NCBI RefSeq assembly: GCF_001424225.1
Contig: NZ_LMOR01000004.1
Coordinates: 124,001-188,000 of the forward strand
From: Microbacterium sp. Leaf151
GTDB taxonomy: Bacteria > Actinomycetota > Actinomycetes > Actinomycetales > Microbacteriaceae
Length of the DNA stretch: 64,000 nucleotides
Direction of reading: 5' to 3'
This document shows positions 27,901 to 34,080 of this stretch, piece after piece. Numbering within the stretch: position 1 is the stretch's first letter; each line of letters opens with the position of its first letter. The translations under genes were made by a program, and so were the position numbers. The notes beneath the pieces were generated by a model that saw only the letters and a list, made by a program, of their open reading frames with translations, was not told the origin of the DNA and did no database searches.

Positions 27901-28101
27901 ACCGTCTGGCTCCTCCTCCGAAGAGGTTGGGCCAGCTCCCTCCACGAACACCTGCTGGAGGTTGGACGCTGGGCTCAAGAGCTGTAGTAAGCGAGCCGCA
28001 CCCCAGGTGTAGTGGAATCGATCACCGTCGCGTGAGGCGCGCACGCGTGCCGACGCGGTGGATCTGCTTCGCTGAGTGCATGCGCCCTTCCCCGCAGCCA
28101 C
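21907..28101 (-). CDS. Cap4/DUF4297-like nuclease fused to STAND P-loop NTPase (2064 aa)
   Basis: First gene of the operon. Residues ~24-130 resemble the Cap4/DUF4297 dsDNA endonuclease: DGDRFHYTWGAARLLQLL, VFVEG (E54), IDLTEFYG (D72) and VRQFKHST (Q91, K93), i.e. E-D-QxK. Residues ~265-440 are a STAND-type NTPase: Walker A AEGGVGKST (288-296), YDCFGNGNYRN...RHRH, Walker B LVIVVDAAD (386-394) and VLTCRPERL as sensor strand. The ~1600 remaining residues are helical repeats plus beta-rich parts, probably the ligand sensor. Avs-type anti-phage proteins share this nuclease-STAND-sensor plan; here two extra genes follow. The start is GTG 28101 with GGGAG about 12 bases upstream. Codon use differs from the chromosome. 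Confidence 0.8.
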   Translation of the reverse strand: MAAGKGACTQRSRSTASARVRASRDGDRFHYTWGAARLLQLLSPASNLQQVFVEGAGPTSSEEEPDGSEVIDLTEFYGPPEENFTSLEVRQFKHSTLHSDENLTLGEVGKVFSKFAQLDDALHTQHPHATIRFSIVTNKPIALEAIIAVRDLATGQSPAEGSPAAKLKDAAQLTVAAAASLCSRLDLRGAEPGITALRRGLDREVGGLTADADLRVSASLVDLVASRASTESDGPILRADVLTAFGCREDELAPAPCLLDDAPFIARDAYRDLADRILEATGSIIVTAEGGVGKSTFARALPDLVSDRADVIIYDCFGNGNYRNPAHPRHRHRDGLVQLATEMAGLGLCFPIVHAGNLAPEEYTKAFVRRLDQASEMLMQSGNRQLVIVVDAADNAVIAAEDNADSRPFVRDLLRLQADIPSNVRIVLTCRPERLDRLEAPVGMASFELPAFTPEETAKVVSSSHPSATNLDVSEIYDRTAGNPRVVSTVLFETATIHDALGRVTGIASATSALDSLMQEQVANAFNNAGRSRVELERAAQLLTLLRPSVPLDVLAELAGTQAAGVRSFISDLGRGLILDGQSVQFLDEPTETYFRKRHPATQEVAAQAAAQLRALSGSSAYAASSLPEVLWSANLHDELLALVATDDALPSTSDIERTQVEHLRVEFGLRAAVQLRRPDSIVQLAMRAGAGRAGKARQFTIIRDNPDLAGSRIDSRVLGELIASRELPESWPGSTLGSEAALLAHTTGGASTARSRARQAASAIAAWVRAPRERYSRDENVTPEHVAHIALAVLRTDGPDPATRYLAGWRPARFVLESSAALARMLISSASDEDVSELIASSTHPGLLLGVLGEMQRVGMTMDADVVSDVWTKLKRFRSRLLADDYDHRNAEDTAFRGASWLCALAVRHSIVDVTVAAERLAGCLPTSLPVGLGDRHGPGRSGLLFAVALRAELMGEALDVGHYRPVEAQEKRGKYDPAKSNDEDLNRHLRPALSWLSAWVKYARGDLDPQAAAAVIASYPKRHSQDDLWSMSNRIARQVLPLLGAVSEEEAVTAACNQAIQTIAADAPIAGALDLILGLRGDARFAAAVLELSNAARHALTNTAEGADSKADMLVRIARGLHRFSPAEAESYFDQAVKAATGVGDDALHRWDAIVALTRAAAGIDPLEAITLAERVAHLGEAVEPIVYDGFNQHQLVAALALVSGTNVLRVLGQWRDRRFGTLDWQFRGLVEGDDALFAGRPDLTTVLAPFSTNLDLNAALRKLDASGGLNARTLSTANNLANRLGRSLDAELTQTSLPDPPRANDPDEFRRTTFDLTPDEEAERAAQLEECKAQIAALDLTQTSGVDAAVRLQQEAHSYSDSLFIAEVFTRPVLQWGPILDAALSSDALNDYELAKLLNAALARPRTAQSFVDSLKKAVSTYVDRHGARLLHHNWMSFDLPAAADLLEVRTTDLLQRALDHLNLEQALTDADHCYMLAAGASAVLDPSTAARVLGEALTAFEGELGIGPRTVIEKTPADPIDIAVANFLWAALGDPRSAVRWQAAHAVRTAIELGASDVINALNSAVVRGDAAGYADERFLYYEMSAAEWFLVAVKRIARDDPSAIDALMSAVIELSDRYPDHAVIQRHCSSIARLTSTPIDRPIGTDWNAKLAEPVVLKSWHRPTHPSPMMKGAPQGEHRFHSDFDEYVLGKLTKALVITHQEVLDAASALILDEWGWRADGDRLEDPRRTAVVYQDGETYGYKWEIPKAEDLDYYLERHAALTIAGRLMRTATPYRDPDAEQLDVLEWLADFDIARHDGRWITDQRSSVPGPLATVGPRGRNQVHESEFLAALKPADGWVTVWQSASVTEYDRSLSINVATALVNPEAAGALVRALQTADGYWSFRIPSADLDDEDFQFSSPPFHLHGWVSTPNSEGGIDRLDPLATELTPELPRPSADIVETLSITSVDGGLRWESENGDAVLASETWAEISVGREPHGPSGNRLRITTEALNQMLGRLDAALIVEVRVRREDRRARYAGISDDDNEGGDADHDNDFRVFSYQPGTGWNDFIGSVGTR

Positions 28102-28407
28102 TCTTCATCGCTCCCCGCGGATCGGACAGCGCCAAGCTGAACTCGGGTGACGACTTGTTGTGTCGGTACTGGGTGACATCACCTGGCGGGAACCTCCTAC
28201 CCGTGACCGGGTCACCTACTGTTCGTTCGATATCGATTCATTTTCGCGCATCCGCATCTCCACTCCCAGGCGACACGCGCCAAGCGGCCGATGGCACCCG
28301 CTCTTCTCAGACCGCTCCCGCAACGTGGGACGTAGCTGGTCGCGCACGACACCTCGCGGCACACTTATTGCGACTGCTTCGATTGTTTCGATTAGGAGGT
28401 TGGGCTG
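28102..28407. other. Divergent intergenic region between the island operon and the antitoxin gene
   Basis: This 306-bp region has no coding potential I trust and must hold promoters for both directions. On the plus side, the repeated element TTCGATTGTTTCGATTA and an AGGAGG ribosome-binding site lie just before the antitoxin ATG. On the operon side there are two short palindromes, annotated separately. Confidence 0.6.
28172..28215. promoter_or_regulatory. Pair of GGTGA-type palindromes upstream of the STAND gene
   Basis: GGTGA-CA-TCACC at 28172-28183 and GTGAC-CGG-GTCAC at 28203-28215 are both perfect dyads with a shared GTGA half-site. Their centres are about 31-32 bp apart, close to three helical turns. 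They lie 70-115 bp upstream of the operon's first gene. A dimeric regulator binding both is a reasonable inference; none is identified. Confidence 0.4.
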
Positions 28408-28848
28408 ATGAGCGACATAGCGACTCTGGTTCCCGAGTCGGCAGACACTGAGTTGGCGGCCTCCGCTCTGCGCGGGCTCGACGCCGCACTCGACGCCGAG
28501 GGCCCGGTGCGACTACGCCTGGCTGGGCAGGTCGGCGAGTTGGAGGTTCCCCGGTCTGCGCTCGCCGCGCTGGCGCAGGTGCTCGACAGCTTCGCGCACG
28601 GCGAGGGCGTGACCGTTCTTCCCTCGCAAGCGGCGCTGACGACCCAGCAGGCCGTCGATGCGCTGCATGTATCGCGCCCGTTCCTGATCGGCTTGCTCGA
28701 CGCGGGACAGATCGAGTACCGCACGGTAGGCACGCACCGTCGTGTCAAGGCGGCGTCACTGGTCCGCTACCTGCGTGAAGACGACAAGCGACGCCACGCT
28801 GCTGCTGATGCGCTGACCGCGGAGACTCGCGAGCTCGGATTCGCCTGA
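28408..28848 (+). CDS. HTH (excisionase-type) antitoxin of a PIN toxin pair
   Basis: This 146-aa protein starts at ATG 28408 behind AGGAGG. The C-terminal half has an excisionase/MerR-like helix-turn-helix: LTTQQAVDALHVSRPFLIGL, then LDAGQIEYRTVGTHRRVKAA (wing with the THRR DNA contact), then a helical tail. The N-terminal half is a helical region (AASALRGLDAALDAEGPVRL). Its stop overlaps the ATG of the PIN gene (TGATG), the usual antitoxin-toxin arrangement. It probably binds its own promoter and neutralises the neighbour. Confidence 0.82.
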   Translation: MSDIATLVPESADTELAASALRGLDAALDAEGPVRLRLAGQVGELEVPRSALAALAQVLDSFAHGEGVTVLPSQAALTTQQAVDALHVSRPFLIGLLDAGQIEYRTVGTHRRVKAASLVRYLREDDKRRHAAADALTAETRELGFA

Positions 28849-29210
28849 TGCAGGTCGTCGTCTACGACGCCAAGGTGCTCTACCCATCCACCCTGCCGGA
28901 CGGACTGATTCGCGTCGGACTTGCCCGGCTGGTACAACCGAAGTGGACCAAGCAGACCCTCGATGAAGTGTTCCGCAACCTGCGCGCGAACCAACCAGAC
29001 CTCGACCCCGTGCGGCTGGATCGAACCCGCCGCCTGATGAACGACGCGATCCGCGACGTGACCGTGACCGGCTACGAGCCCCTGATCGACCAGCTCGACC
29101 TCCCCGACGTCGACGACCGGCACGTGCTGGCCGCCACGATCCACGCCGAAGCCCCGGTGATCCCCATCCGCAACGTCCGCGACTTCCCCGCCGACCGGTT
29201 CCGACGTTGA
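28848..29210 (+). pseudogene. PIN-domain toxin, C-terminally truncated
   Basis: The 120-aa product has the PIN start MQVVVYDAKVLYPSTLPDGL (first catalytic Asp), a middle helix with Glu (LDEVFRNLRANQPDLDPVRL) and the acidic cluster LPDVDDRHVLAATI. Full-length relatives run to about 180-190 residues; here the frame ends just after NVRDFPADRFRR, where they continue into the last strand and helix. The break coincides with the broken 5' end of the integrase, so a deletion probably joined the two. Residual RNase activity cannot be excluded. Confidence 0.72.
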
Positions 29211-29992
29211 AGAAGCTCGCGGACGCGTGCGGGAAGGTGCACCAGTCGTATTCCGATCACGTCATGCTCGCCGCCCTCCTCGCCGCCCGCGGCTCCGAAG
29301 TCGCAGGGATGCGGGCCGGGGACGTGGACTGGGGCAACCGCATCGTCTGGATCAGACGACAGCACTACCCCGGCAGAGGCGGCCTCGTCGTCAAGCAGAC
29401 CAAAGGCCGCAGAAACCGCCCCGTGCCGATGCTCGACGCGCTCGAACCCACCCTCGAACGTCTCACCGAAGGCAAGGCGCTCGACGATCCGCTCCTGCGC
29501 GGGCCGCGCGGTGGCGTCCTTGCCACCGCCACCGTCCGCGACGCGACGCACTGGGACGACCTGGTGGCAAAGCTCGGGTTCGACAACCTCACCCGGCACG
29601 GGCTGCGCCACACCGGAGCGACCTGGATGGCCGACGCCGGATTAGCCCTGCACGTGCTCCAAGAGATCCTCGGGCACCAGTCGATCGAGACCACCAAGGG
29701 CTACCTGCACCCCGACCATCGACACCTCGCCGAGCCGCCAGACAAGCCAACCAGTTCCTCTTCACAGCCCCCACCAGAGGGGACACCACCCGCCGCGACG
29801 GACCCCGCCTGTGACCGCCCGCGAACCCACGCTCCGACCCTCCAAGAGAGGGCCGGAGCACCGTCCTGCCCGGATTCTGGTCCACTCCGCGGGCACCTTC
29901 TGGTGCACTTCGCGGGCGAGAACGCCGAACGGGATTGGTCCACTTCGGCGGCGGCCGGATCGAGCAGCCCGAGCGAGTGGACCAGCCAGTGA
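29207..29992 (+). pseudogene. Tyrosine recombinase/integrase, N-terminally truncated
   Basis: The frame keeps only the catalytic domain: AARGSEVAGMRAGDVDW (first Arg), KQTKGRRNRPVP (Lys), LTRHGLRHTGATW (HxxR), EILGHQSIETTKGYLHP (His and nucleophile Tyr). The first ~200 residues of a normal phage-type integrase, with arm-binding and core-binding domains, are missing. It opens at TTG 29207, overlapping the PIN stop. After about residue 185 the tail is Pro/Ser-rich and unlike integrases, and it encodes the repeated TGGTCCACT sites. It sits beside the tRNA, as expected of the element's own integrase, but alone should not catalyse integration. Confidence 0.82.
29875..29985. repeat. TGGTCCACTTCGCGGG repeats, candidate integrase arm sites
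   Basis: TTCTGGTCCACTCCGCGGG (29875-29893), TTCTGGTGCACTTCGCGGG (29898-29916), GATTGGTCCACTTCGGCGG (29933-29951), and an inverted CTGGTCCACTC (29975-29985 on the minus strand) cluster within 110 bp of the right attachment site. One more copy, GATTGGTCCACTTC, lies 104 bp inside the left attachment site at 17323-17336. Repeats near both island ends suggest integrase arm-binding sites. Confidence 0.5.
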
Positions 29993-30011
29993 CCACTCCC
30001 AGAAACGACGA

Positions 30012-30047
30012 AGCCCTGGTGAAAGTTGCCTCTCACCAGGGCTTTTT
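30012..30047. terminator. Intrinsic terminator between integrase remnant and tRNA-Pro
   Basis: The perfect 11-bp stem AGCCCTGGTGA (30012-30022) / TCACCAGGGCT (30033-30043) with a 10-base loop is followed by T residues to 30047 on the plus strand. It ends plus-strand transcription from the toxin-integrase side. On the other strand it lies directly after the tRNA 3' end and can terminate tRNA-Pro, replacing the terminator now displaced to the island's left end. Confidence 0.85.
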
Positions 30048-30122
<75 letters not shown>

Positions 30123-30266
30123 TTACCCGCGAGCGGGCAACTCGTCTATCTTAGCCGCTCCGTGGGCGTCTCGCGAACCAGCGGCGCCCCGGGCGTGTGC
30201 GGGCCAGACGAGATCGGGCGGGCCGGAGCATTGCCAATGTCGGACCCCCTCGCTACGGTCTCGGAC

Positions 30267-30830
30267 ATGACGATCGAGATCCTCCCCGCCACCGGTGACC
30301 GATTCGATGACGCCGAGATCGCGCTCGACAGCGGCGACGGCCCCGAATGCCAGTGCCAGTGGTGGCTCCTGCCGAACGGCCCGTGGAAAGACGCCTCCAT
30401 CGACGACCGCACCCAGATGTTCCGCACCGAGCTCGAGGGGCACCGCCCACCCGGACTCATCGCCTACGTCGACGGCGAGCCCGCGGGCTGGGTACGGGTC
30501 GGGCCGCGCACCGCGCAGCCGCGCCTGACGCGCACCCGCGACGTCACGGCATCCACCGAAGAACCGCTCGACGACGACGACGTCTGGGCCGTCTCGTGCT
30601 TCGTCGTCCGCACGGAGCATCGCAAGAAGGGCCTGACGGCCCGACTCCTGGATGCCGCGGTCGCCACCGCCCGCGAGGGAGGCGCCCGCGTGGTCGAGGG
30701 CTATCCGCTCGACCCCGCCGCGGCGAAGAGGTCGTCCAATCAGCTGTTCCGCGGCATCCTGCCCGTCTTCGAGGCGGCGGAGTTCACAGTGGTCGACCGA
30801 CCGAAACCCGACCGCGCCTCGTCGCGCTGA
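30267..30830 (+). CDS. GNAT-family acetyltransferase
   Basis: From ATG 30267 the protein has 187 residues. Its start MTIEILPATGDRFDDAEIAL is typical of GNATs; WAVSCFVVRTEHRKKGLTAR supplies beta4 and the acetyl-CoA loop (RKKGL variant), followed by LLDAAVATAREGGARVVEGY. A TACGGT -10-like box ends seven bases before the ATG, suggesting a leaderless mRNA, which is why this start was preferred over in-frame ATG 30237 and GTG 30162. Substrate unknown. Confidence 0.82.
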   Translation: MTIEILPATGDRFDDAEIALDSGDGPECQCQWWLLPNGPWKDASIDDRTQMFRTELEGHRPPGLIAYVDGEPAGWVRVGPRTAQPRLTRTRDVTASTEEPLDDDDVWAVSCFVVRTEHRKKGLTARLLDAAVATAREGGARVVEGYPLDPAAAKRSSNQLFRGILPVFEAAEFTVVDRPKPDRASSR

Positions 30831-30922
30831 CCCTCCGCGATTGACCGGCCGGTTTGCCCCTGGCCGGCCAAGCGAAACCGACCCCGCGCTCGTCTCCCTG
30901 ACCCTCCGCGACTGACCGGCCG
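30803..30922. repeat. 71-bp imperfect tandem duplication at the 3' end of the GNAT gene
   Basis: CTGACCCTCCGCGATTGACC at 30827 recurs as CTGACCCTCCGCGACTGACC at 30898, a 71-bp period. The bases before each (GAAACC...GCTCGTC) are also alike. The first copy contains the stop codon of the acetyltransferase gene, so the duplicated block includes the last codons of the gene. Confidence 0.8.
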
Positions 30923-30957
30923 TCTTACGATGGAGGTTCGCCGAACGGGGACCCCAC

Positions 30958-31341
30958 ATGACGGATGCCAGCACCACCGCGCGCGTCGACGCGTGGCTGT
31001 GGGCGATCCGCGTCTACAAGACCCGCTCAGCGGCGACGACGGCGTGCCGCGCCGGACACGTGCGCGTCAACGGCGAGCGGGCCAAGGCCGCGCAACCCGT
31101 CCGGCCGGGCGATGAGCTGCGAGTGCGGATCCAGGGGTTCGACCGCATCCTCGTCGTGAAGAAGACCATCGCGAAGCGCGTCGGCGCGGCCCTCGTCGCC
31201 GAATCGGTCGACGACCGTACTCCCCCACCGCCGTCGAAGGAGAGCATGCCGTTCGTGCCCGTCCGCGACCGTGGCGCCGGGCGACCCACCAAACGCGACC
31301 GTCGCGAGATCGAGAAGCTGCGCGGGCGCGAGCTGGACTGA
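30958..31341 (+). CDS. S4-domain RNA-binding protein (Hsp15/HslR-like)
   Basis: This 127-aa protein has an N-terminal S4 domain: RVDAWLWAIRVYKTRSAATT, then ACRAGHVRVNGERAKAAQPV and VRPGDELRV. This is the Hsp15 layout, with a basic C-terminal tail (GRPTKRDRREIEKLRGRELD) expected to contact RNA. Hsp15 binds stalled 50S subunits carrying nascent chains. ATG 30958 is three residues before the domain. The gene is monocistronic. Confidence 0.88.
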   Translation: MTDASTTARVDAWLWAIRVYKTRSAATTACRAGHVRVNGERAKAAQPVRPGDELRVRIQGFDRILVVKKTIAKRVGAALVAESVDDRTPPPPSKESMPFVPVRDRGAGRPTKRDRREIEKLRGRELD

Positions 31342-31416
31342 CTTCTCGAGCCGCGAGGGGCGCCCCCGGCTGCAGACCTTCTGTCATGATTTCCTTCATC
31401 GTTCGGAAGGAACCCG

Positions 31417-32208
31417 ATGCCGTCGTTCTTCGACCTGCCGATCTGGGTGGGACTCCCCATCTTCGTCCTCGTGGTCGTCGCCGTGTCGAGCCTGCTGGTC
31501 CTCGCCCTCCGCGGATGGGTGCGCAGGGCGTCCGCGGGCCGGGGCGAGTGGGACCGGGTGCTCAGCTACGCGGTCGGCGCCTACGGCATCATCTACGGCG
31601 TGACGCTGGGCCTCATCGCCGCCGGCGCGTACGGCAACTTCGCCCTCGTGAACAGCGTCGTGGTCAAAGAGTCCTCCTCGGTCGCCGTCCTCTACCGTGA
31701 TGCGGCGTTCCTGAGCGAGCCCGCGTCATCCGAGCTCAAGGACGCCCTGGTCGCCTACACGAACGCCGTGATCACCGAGGACTGGCCCCTGCAGGAGCAG
31801 CAGATCACCCCCGAGACCACCGACGAACACGTCACGGCCATCCAGCGGGCCATCGCCGACTTCGAACCCGCGACCGACTCCGATGTCGTGGCGAAGTCTC
31901 AGACCATCGGCGCCTTCAACACCTTCATCACCGACCGACGCGAGCGCATCTCGCTGACACACTTGTCGCTGCCGTGGATGTTGTGGATCGTCATTGGCGT
32001 GGGAGCGCTGTTGAACGCGGTGCTGCTCGCCCTGATCGAGGTCAGAGACCTGCGCATCCACCTGCTCATGAGCGGGCTGATCTCGACGTTCCTGGCGATC
32101 CTGGTCTATTCGATCGCCGGCTTCGACCACGTCTATTCGGGGCCGATCGCGGTGACGCCGGAGCATTTCCGCGAGCTGCTCACCGGGTTGTTCCTGCAGT
32201 CGCCTTAG
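31417..32208 (+). CDS. DUF4239 family membrane protein
   Basis: This 263-aa protein has two N-terminal membrane segments (IWVGLPIFVLVVVAVSSLLV and the region GAYGIIYGVTLGLIAAGAYG), a long extracytoplasmic or cytoplasmic helical domain (residues ~85-180, with KESSSVAVLYRDAAFL) and two C-terminal segments (WMLWIVIGVGALLNAVLLAL and LLMSGLISTFLAILVYSIAG). That layout and the xYGxxxGL start fit DUF4239 (bestrophin-like). Function is unknown; ion conduction has been suggested for related proteins. It stands alone. Confidence 0.8.
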   Translation: MPSFFDLPIWVGLPIFVLVVVAVSSLLVLALRGWVRRASAGRGEWDRVLSYAVGAYGIIYGVTLGLIAAGAYGNFALVNSVVVKESSSVAVLYRDAAFLSEPASSELKDALVAYTNAVITEDWPLQEQQITPETTDEHVTAIQRAIADFEPATDSDVVAKSQTIGAFNTFITDRRERISLTHLSLPWMLWIVIGVGALLNAVLLALIEVRDLRIHLLMSGLISTFLAILVYSIAGFDHVYSGPIAVTPEHFRELLTGLFLQSP

Positions 32209-32216
32209 GCCGCAGT

Positions 32217-32342
32217 CTATGCAGCCGGCCGAGACAGCATCCCTCGTCAGCCAAACCCATCCCTGCGGTCAGGCCAAGGCGACGTCTCACCTCAGCCAAG
32301 CCGGTCCATATGCCGGCCGAGGCAGCTTCGCCCGTCAGCCGA
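32217..32342. repeat. 91-bp direct repeat in the intergenic region
   Basis: TATGCAGCCGGCCGAGACAG at 32218 and TATGCCGGCCGAGGCAGC at 32309 begin two copies about 91 bp apart, each followed by CTCGTCAGCCAA- or CCCGTCAGCCGA-like sequence. The second copy runs into the 3' end of the NUDIX gene. It lies between two convergent genes. Confidence 0.65.
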
Positions 32343-33237
32343 GCTGGTCGCGCAGCCAACCCGCACCGCGCACCGTCGCGCCGAGGGCCTCGACCCGCGC
32401 CGCCAGGCCGCGGTCGCTGGTGACCACGACGACCGGGTTCCACGTCGCCACCAGGTCCTCCGTCACGGCCACGATCCGATCGTCGCCCGACGCGGGTGCC
32501 CGCCACACCGCCACACCGTCGTGATCGATCTCGGCCGCACGCGCCTCGCCCTCGAGCACGGCGCCGACGAAGGGGAACCAGCGCGTGGCCGGGAGCCCCA
32601 GCTCCTCGGCATCCACTCCCCCTTCGGCCAGGGCGGACAGGCGCGTGAGCAGGCGGCCGGCGGCTCCCGCGCGGTCCTTCCACCACCCGTCGGGCACCGA
32701 GCCCACGACGTTCGCCGCGTCGACGAGGATCGCGGGGCGCGCCTCCAGCGCCGCCCGGAGTGCGGGCCACGCGGACGCGAATCCCGGATGCAGCGGAAGC
32801 GCGTCGACCTCGTCGACGGGGACCCACGCCAGCGCGACGCTCTCCGGGTCGCTGATCACCGGCTCGAACGGTGAAGTGACATCGGCGACGAGCGTCGTGT
32901 ACGACCAGATGCCGAGGTCGAGCACGCTCTCGAAACGGGCCTGCACGGCATCCTCGGGCACGCCCGCCTCTTCGCCGGACTCGCGAAGAGCGCCGTCGCG
33001 CGCTGACTCGCCCTCGTGCCGCGCGCCGCCGGGAAGCGCCCACGTGTCACCGAAGTGGCTCCACGACACGCGATGCTGCAGCAGCACACCCCGTTCGGCG
33101 TCGAGGGCTAATAGGCCCGACGCGCCGAAACGGCCCCAATACTTCTCGCCGGTGGGCGCGACGACCCACGCGTCGCCGGGGTCGCGGGGACCGTGCGGAC
33201 GCCGCGGTTCACCCGGGGCGGGAGGCTCGATGGTCAT
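32335..33237 (-). CDS. NUDIX hydrolase fused to a PIN/NYN-like domain
   Basis: This 300-aa protein is a two-domain fusion. Residues ~35-165 are a NUDIX hydrolase with the full box GARHEGESARDGALRESGEE followed by AGV (GX5EX7REXXEEXGX). Residues ~168-300 start PAILVDAANVVGSVPDGWW and end VVVVTSDRGLAARVEALGAT, the signature of a YacP/NYN-type PIN-like RNase with acidic residues at D (VDAAN) and D (TSDRG). The NUDIX domain would hydrolyse a nucleoside-diphosphate-X compound; the second domain suggests an RNA link. It is convergent with the DUF4239 gene. Confidence 0.85.
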   Translation of the reverse strand: MTIEPPAPGEPRRPHGPRDPGDAWVVAPTGEKYWGRFGASGLLALDAERGVLLQHRVSWSHFGDTWALPGGARHEGESARDGALRESGEEAGVPEDAVQARFESVLDLGIWSYTTLVADVTSPFEPVISDPESVALAWVPVDEVDALPLHPGFASAWPALRAALEARPAILVDAANVVGSVPDGWWKDRAGAAGRLLTRLSALAEGGVDAEELGLPATRWFPFVGAVLEGEARAAEIDHDGVAVWRAPASGDDRIVAVTEDLVATWNPVVVVTSDRGLAARVEALGATVRGAGWLRDQLG

Positions 33238-33249
33238 CGCTCTCAGCCT

Positions 33250-33401
33250 CGCACACCCGCACCGCGCGGGCGTCGGCGAACGTCACATCGCGCCGCGTAG
33301 ACCCGCGCGGGTGTGCCGGCCCGAGGCCTTCGCACAGCCGCACCGCGCGGGCGTCGACGAACGTCACATCGCGCCGCGCAGACCCGCGCAGGCGTGCCGG
33401 C
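33250..33401. repeat. 81-bp near-identical tandem repeat, 2 copies
   Basis: Copies at 33250-33320 and 33331-33401 share CGCACCGCGCGGGCGTCGRC followed by GAACGTCACATCGCGCCGCG and AGACCCGCGC, with a handful of differences and a 10-bp divergent linker. It lies between the NUDIX start and the DUF805 stop, so it may be upstream of the NUDIX gene. Confidence 0.85.
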
Positions 33402-33498
33402 ACGAGCCCCCTGCCCGCCGGCACATGCACGGGCTGAGGCGTCGACCGGCGCCGTCACCCCGACCCGCTCGCAGAGACCCCGGCTGCGGCGTCGCACC

Positions 33499-33936
33499 TC
33501 ACCGATCGAACCGCGCGCCCTCGGGACGCGGCCCGAGCACCGTGAAGACGACGAGCACCAGGATGCCGATCAGGGGCACGAGCCCGATGAACACCCAGAA
33601 ACCGCTGCGGCCGGTGTCATGCAGCCGGCGCACGAGCACGGCCAGCGTCGGAAGGAACGTGCCCACGGCCCAGACGAGCCAAACCAGGCCGAGGATGACG
33701 CCGAGGGGGCCCGTGATCGTCGCCGACCCGTCGGCTTCGATGCGGATGCCGTCGGTGAGCGTCGGCAGGGCGTTCAGCACGGTGCCGACGACGGCACCCA
33801 CGAGAACCCACCACCAGTACTCGCTGCGGCTCGCTCGGCCCGAGAACGTGGCGTATTTCGCGAAGAAGCGGCGCACGGCCGCACCGAGGGGTGCGCCGTA
33901 GTACGGCTGGTCGAGGGGTGGTTCGACGTGGCTCAT
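33499..33936 (-). CDS. DUF805 family inner-membrane protein
   Basis: This 145-aa protein opens with a soluble N-terminus (MSHVEPPLDQPYYGAPLGAA), then FFAKYATFSGRASRSEYWWW, the exact DUF805 signature (F..F.GRASRSEYW), and four membrane segments ending with LVRRLHDTGRSGFWVFIGLV (RRLHDxGRSG motif). Function of the family is unknown. The ATG at 33936 puts the signature at the usual position; the longer open frame is rejected. It lies downstream of der but is separated from it by a strong hairpin. Confidence 0.9.
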   Translation of the reverse strand: MSHVEPPLDQPYYGAPLGAAVRRFFAKYATFSGRASRSEYWWWVLVGAVVGTVLNALPTLTDGIRIEADGSATITGPLGVILGLVWLVWAVGTFLPTLAVLVRRLHDTGRSGFWVFIGLVPLIGILVLVVFTVLGPRPEGARFDR

Positions 33937-34030
33937 GAGATGTCTCCCGTGCGGATCCCGGATGCCGCGGCGGCTCCGTGGCCCGACTGTACCGAGGTCT
34001 CGGCATCCGCCCCGTGCCCTTGCGCTCACG

Positions 34031-34073
34031 CGCGAACGCCCCGACTCCCTTCGAGGGAACCGGGGCGTTCGCG
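34031..34073 (-). terminator. Hairpin terminator downstream of der
   Basis: CGCGAACGCCCCG (34031-34043) and CGGGGCGTTCGCG (34061-34073) form a perfect 13-bp stem with a 17-base loop, eight bases after the der stop on the minus strand. There is no long T run, as is common in high-GC actinobacteria. It would end the parA-to-der transcript. Confidence 0.8.
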
Positions 34074-34080
34074 ACGCGGG

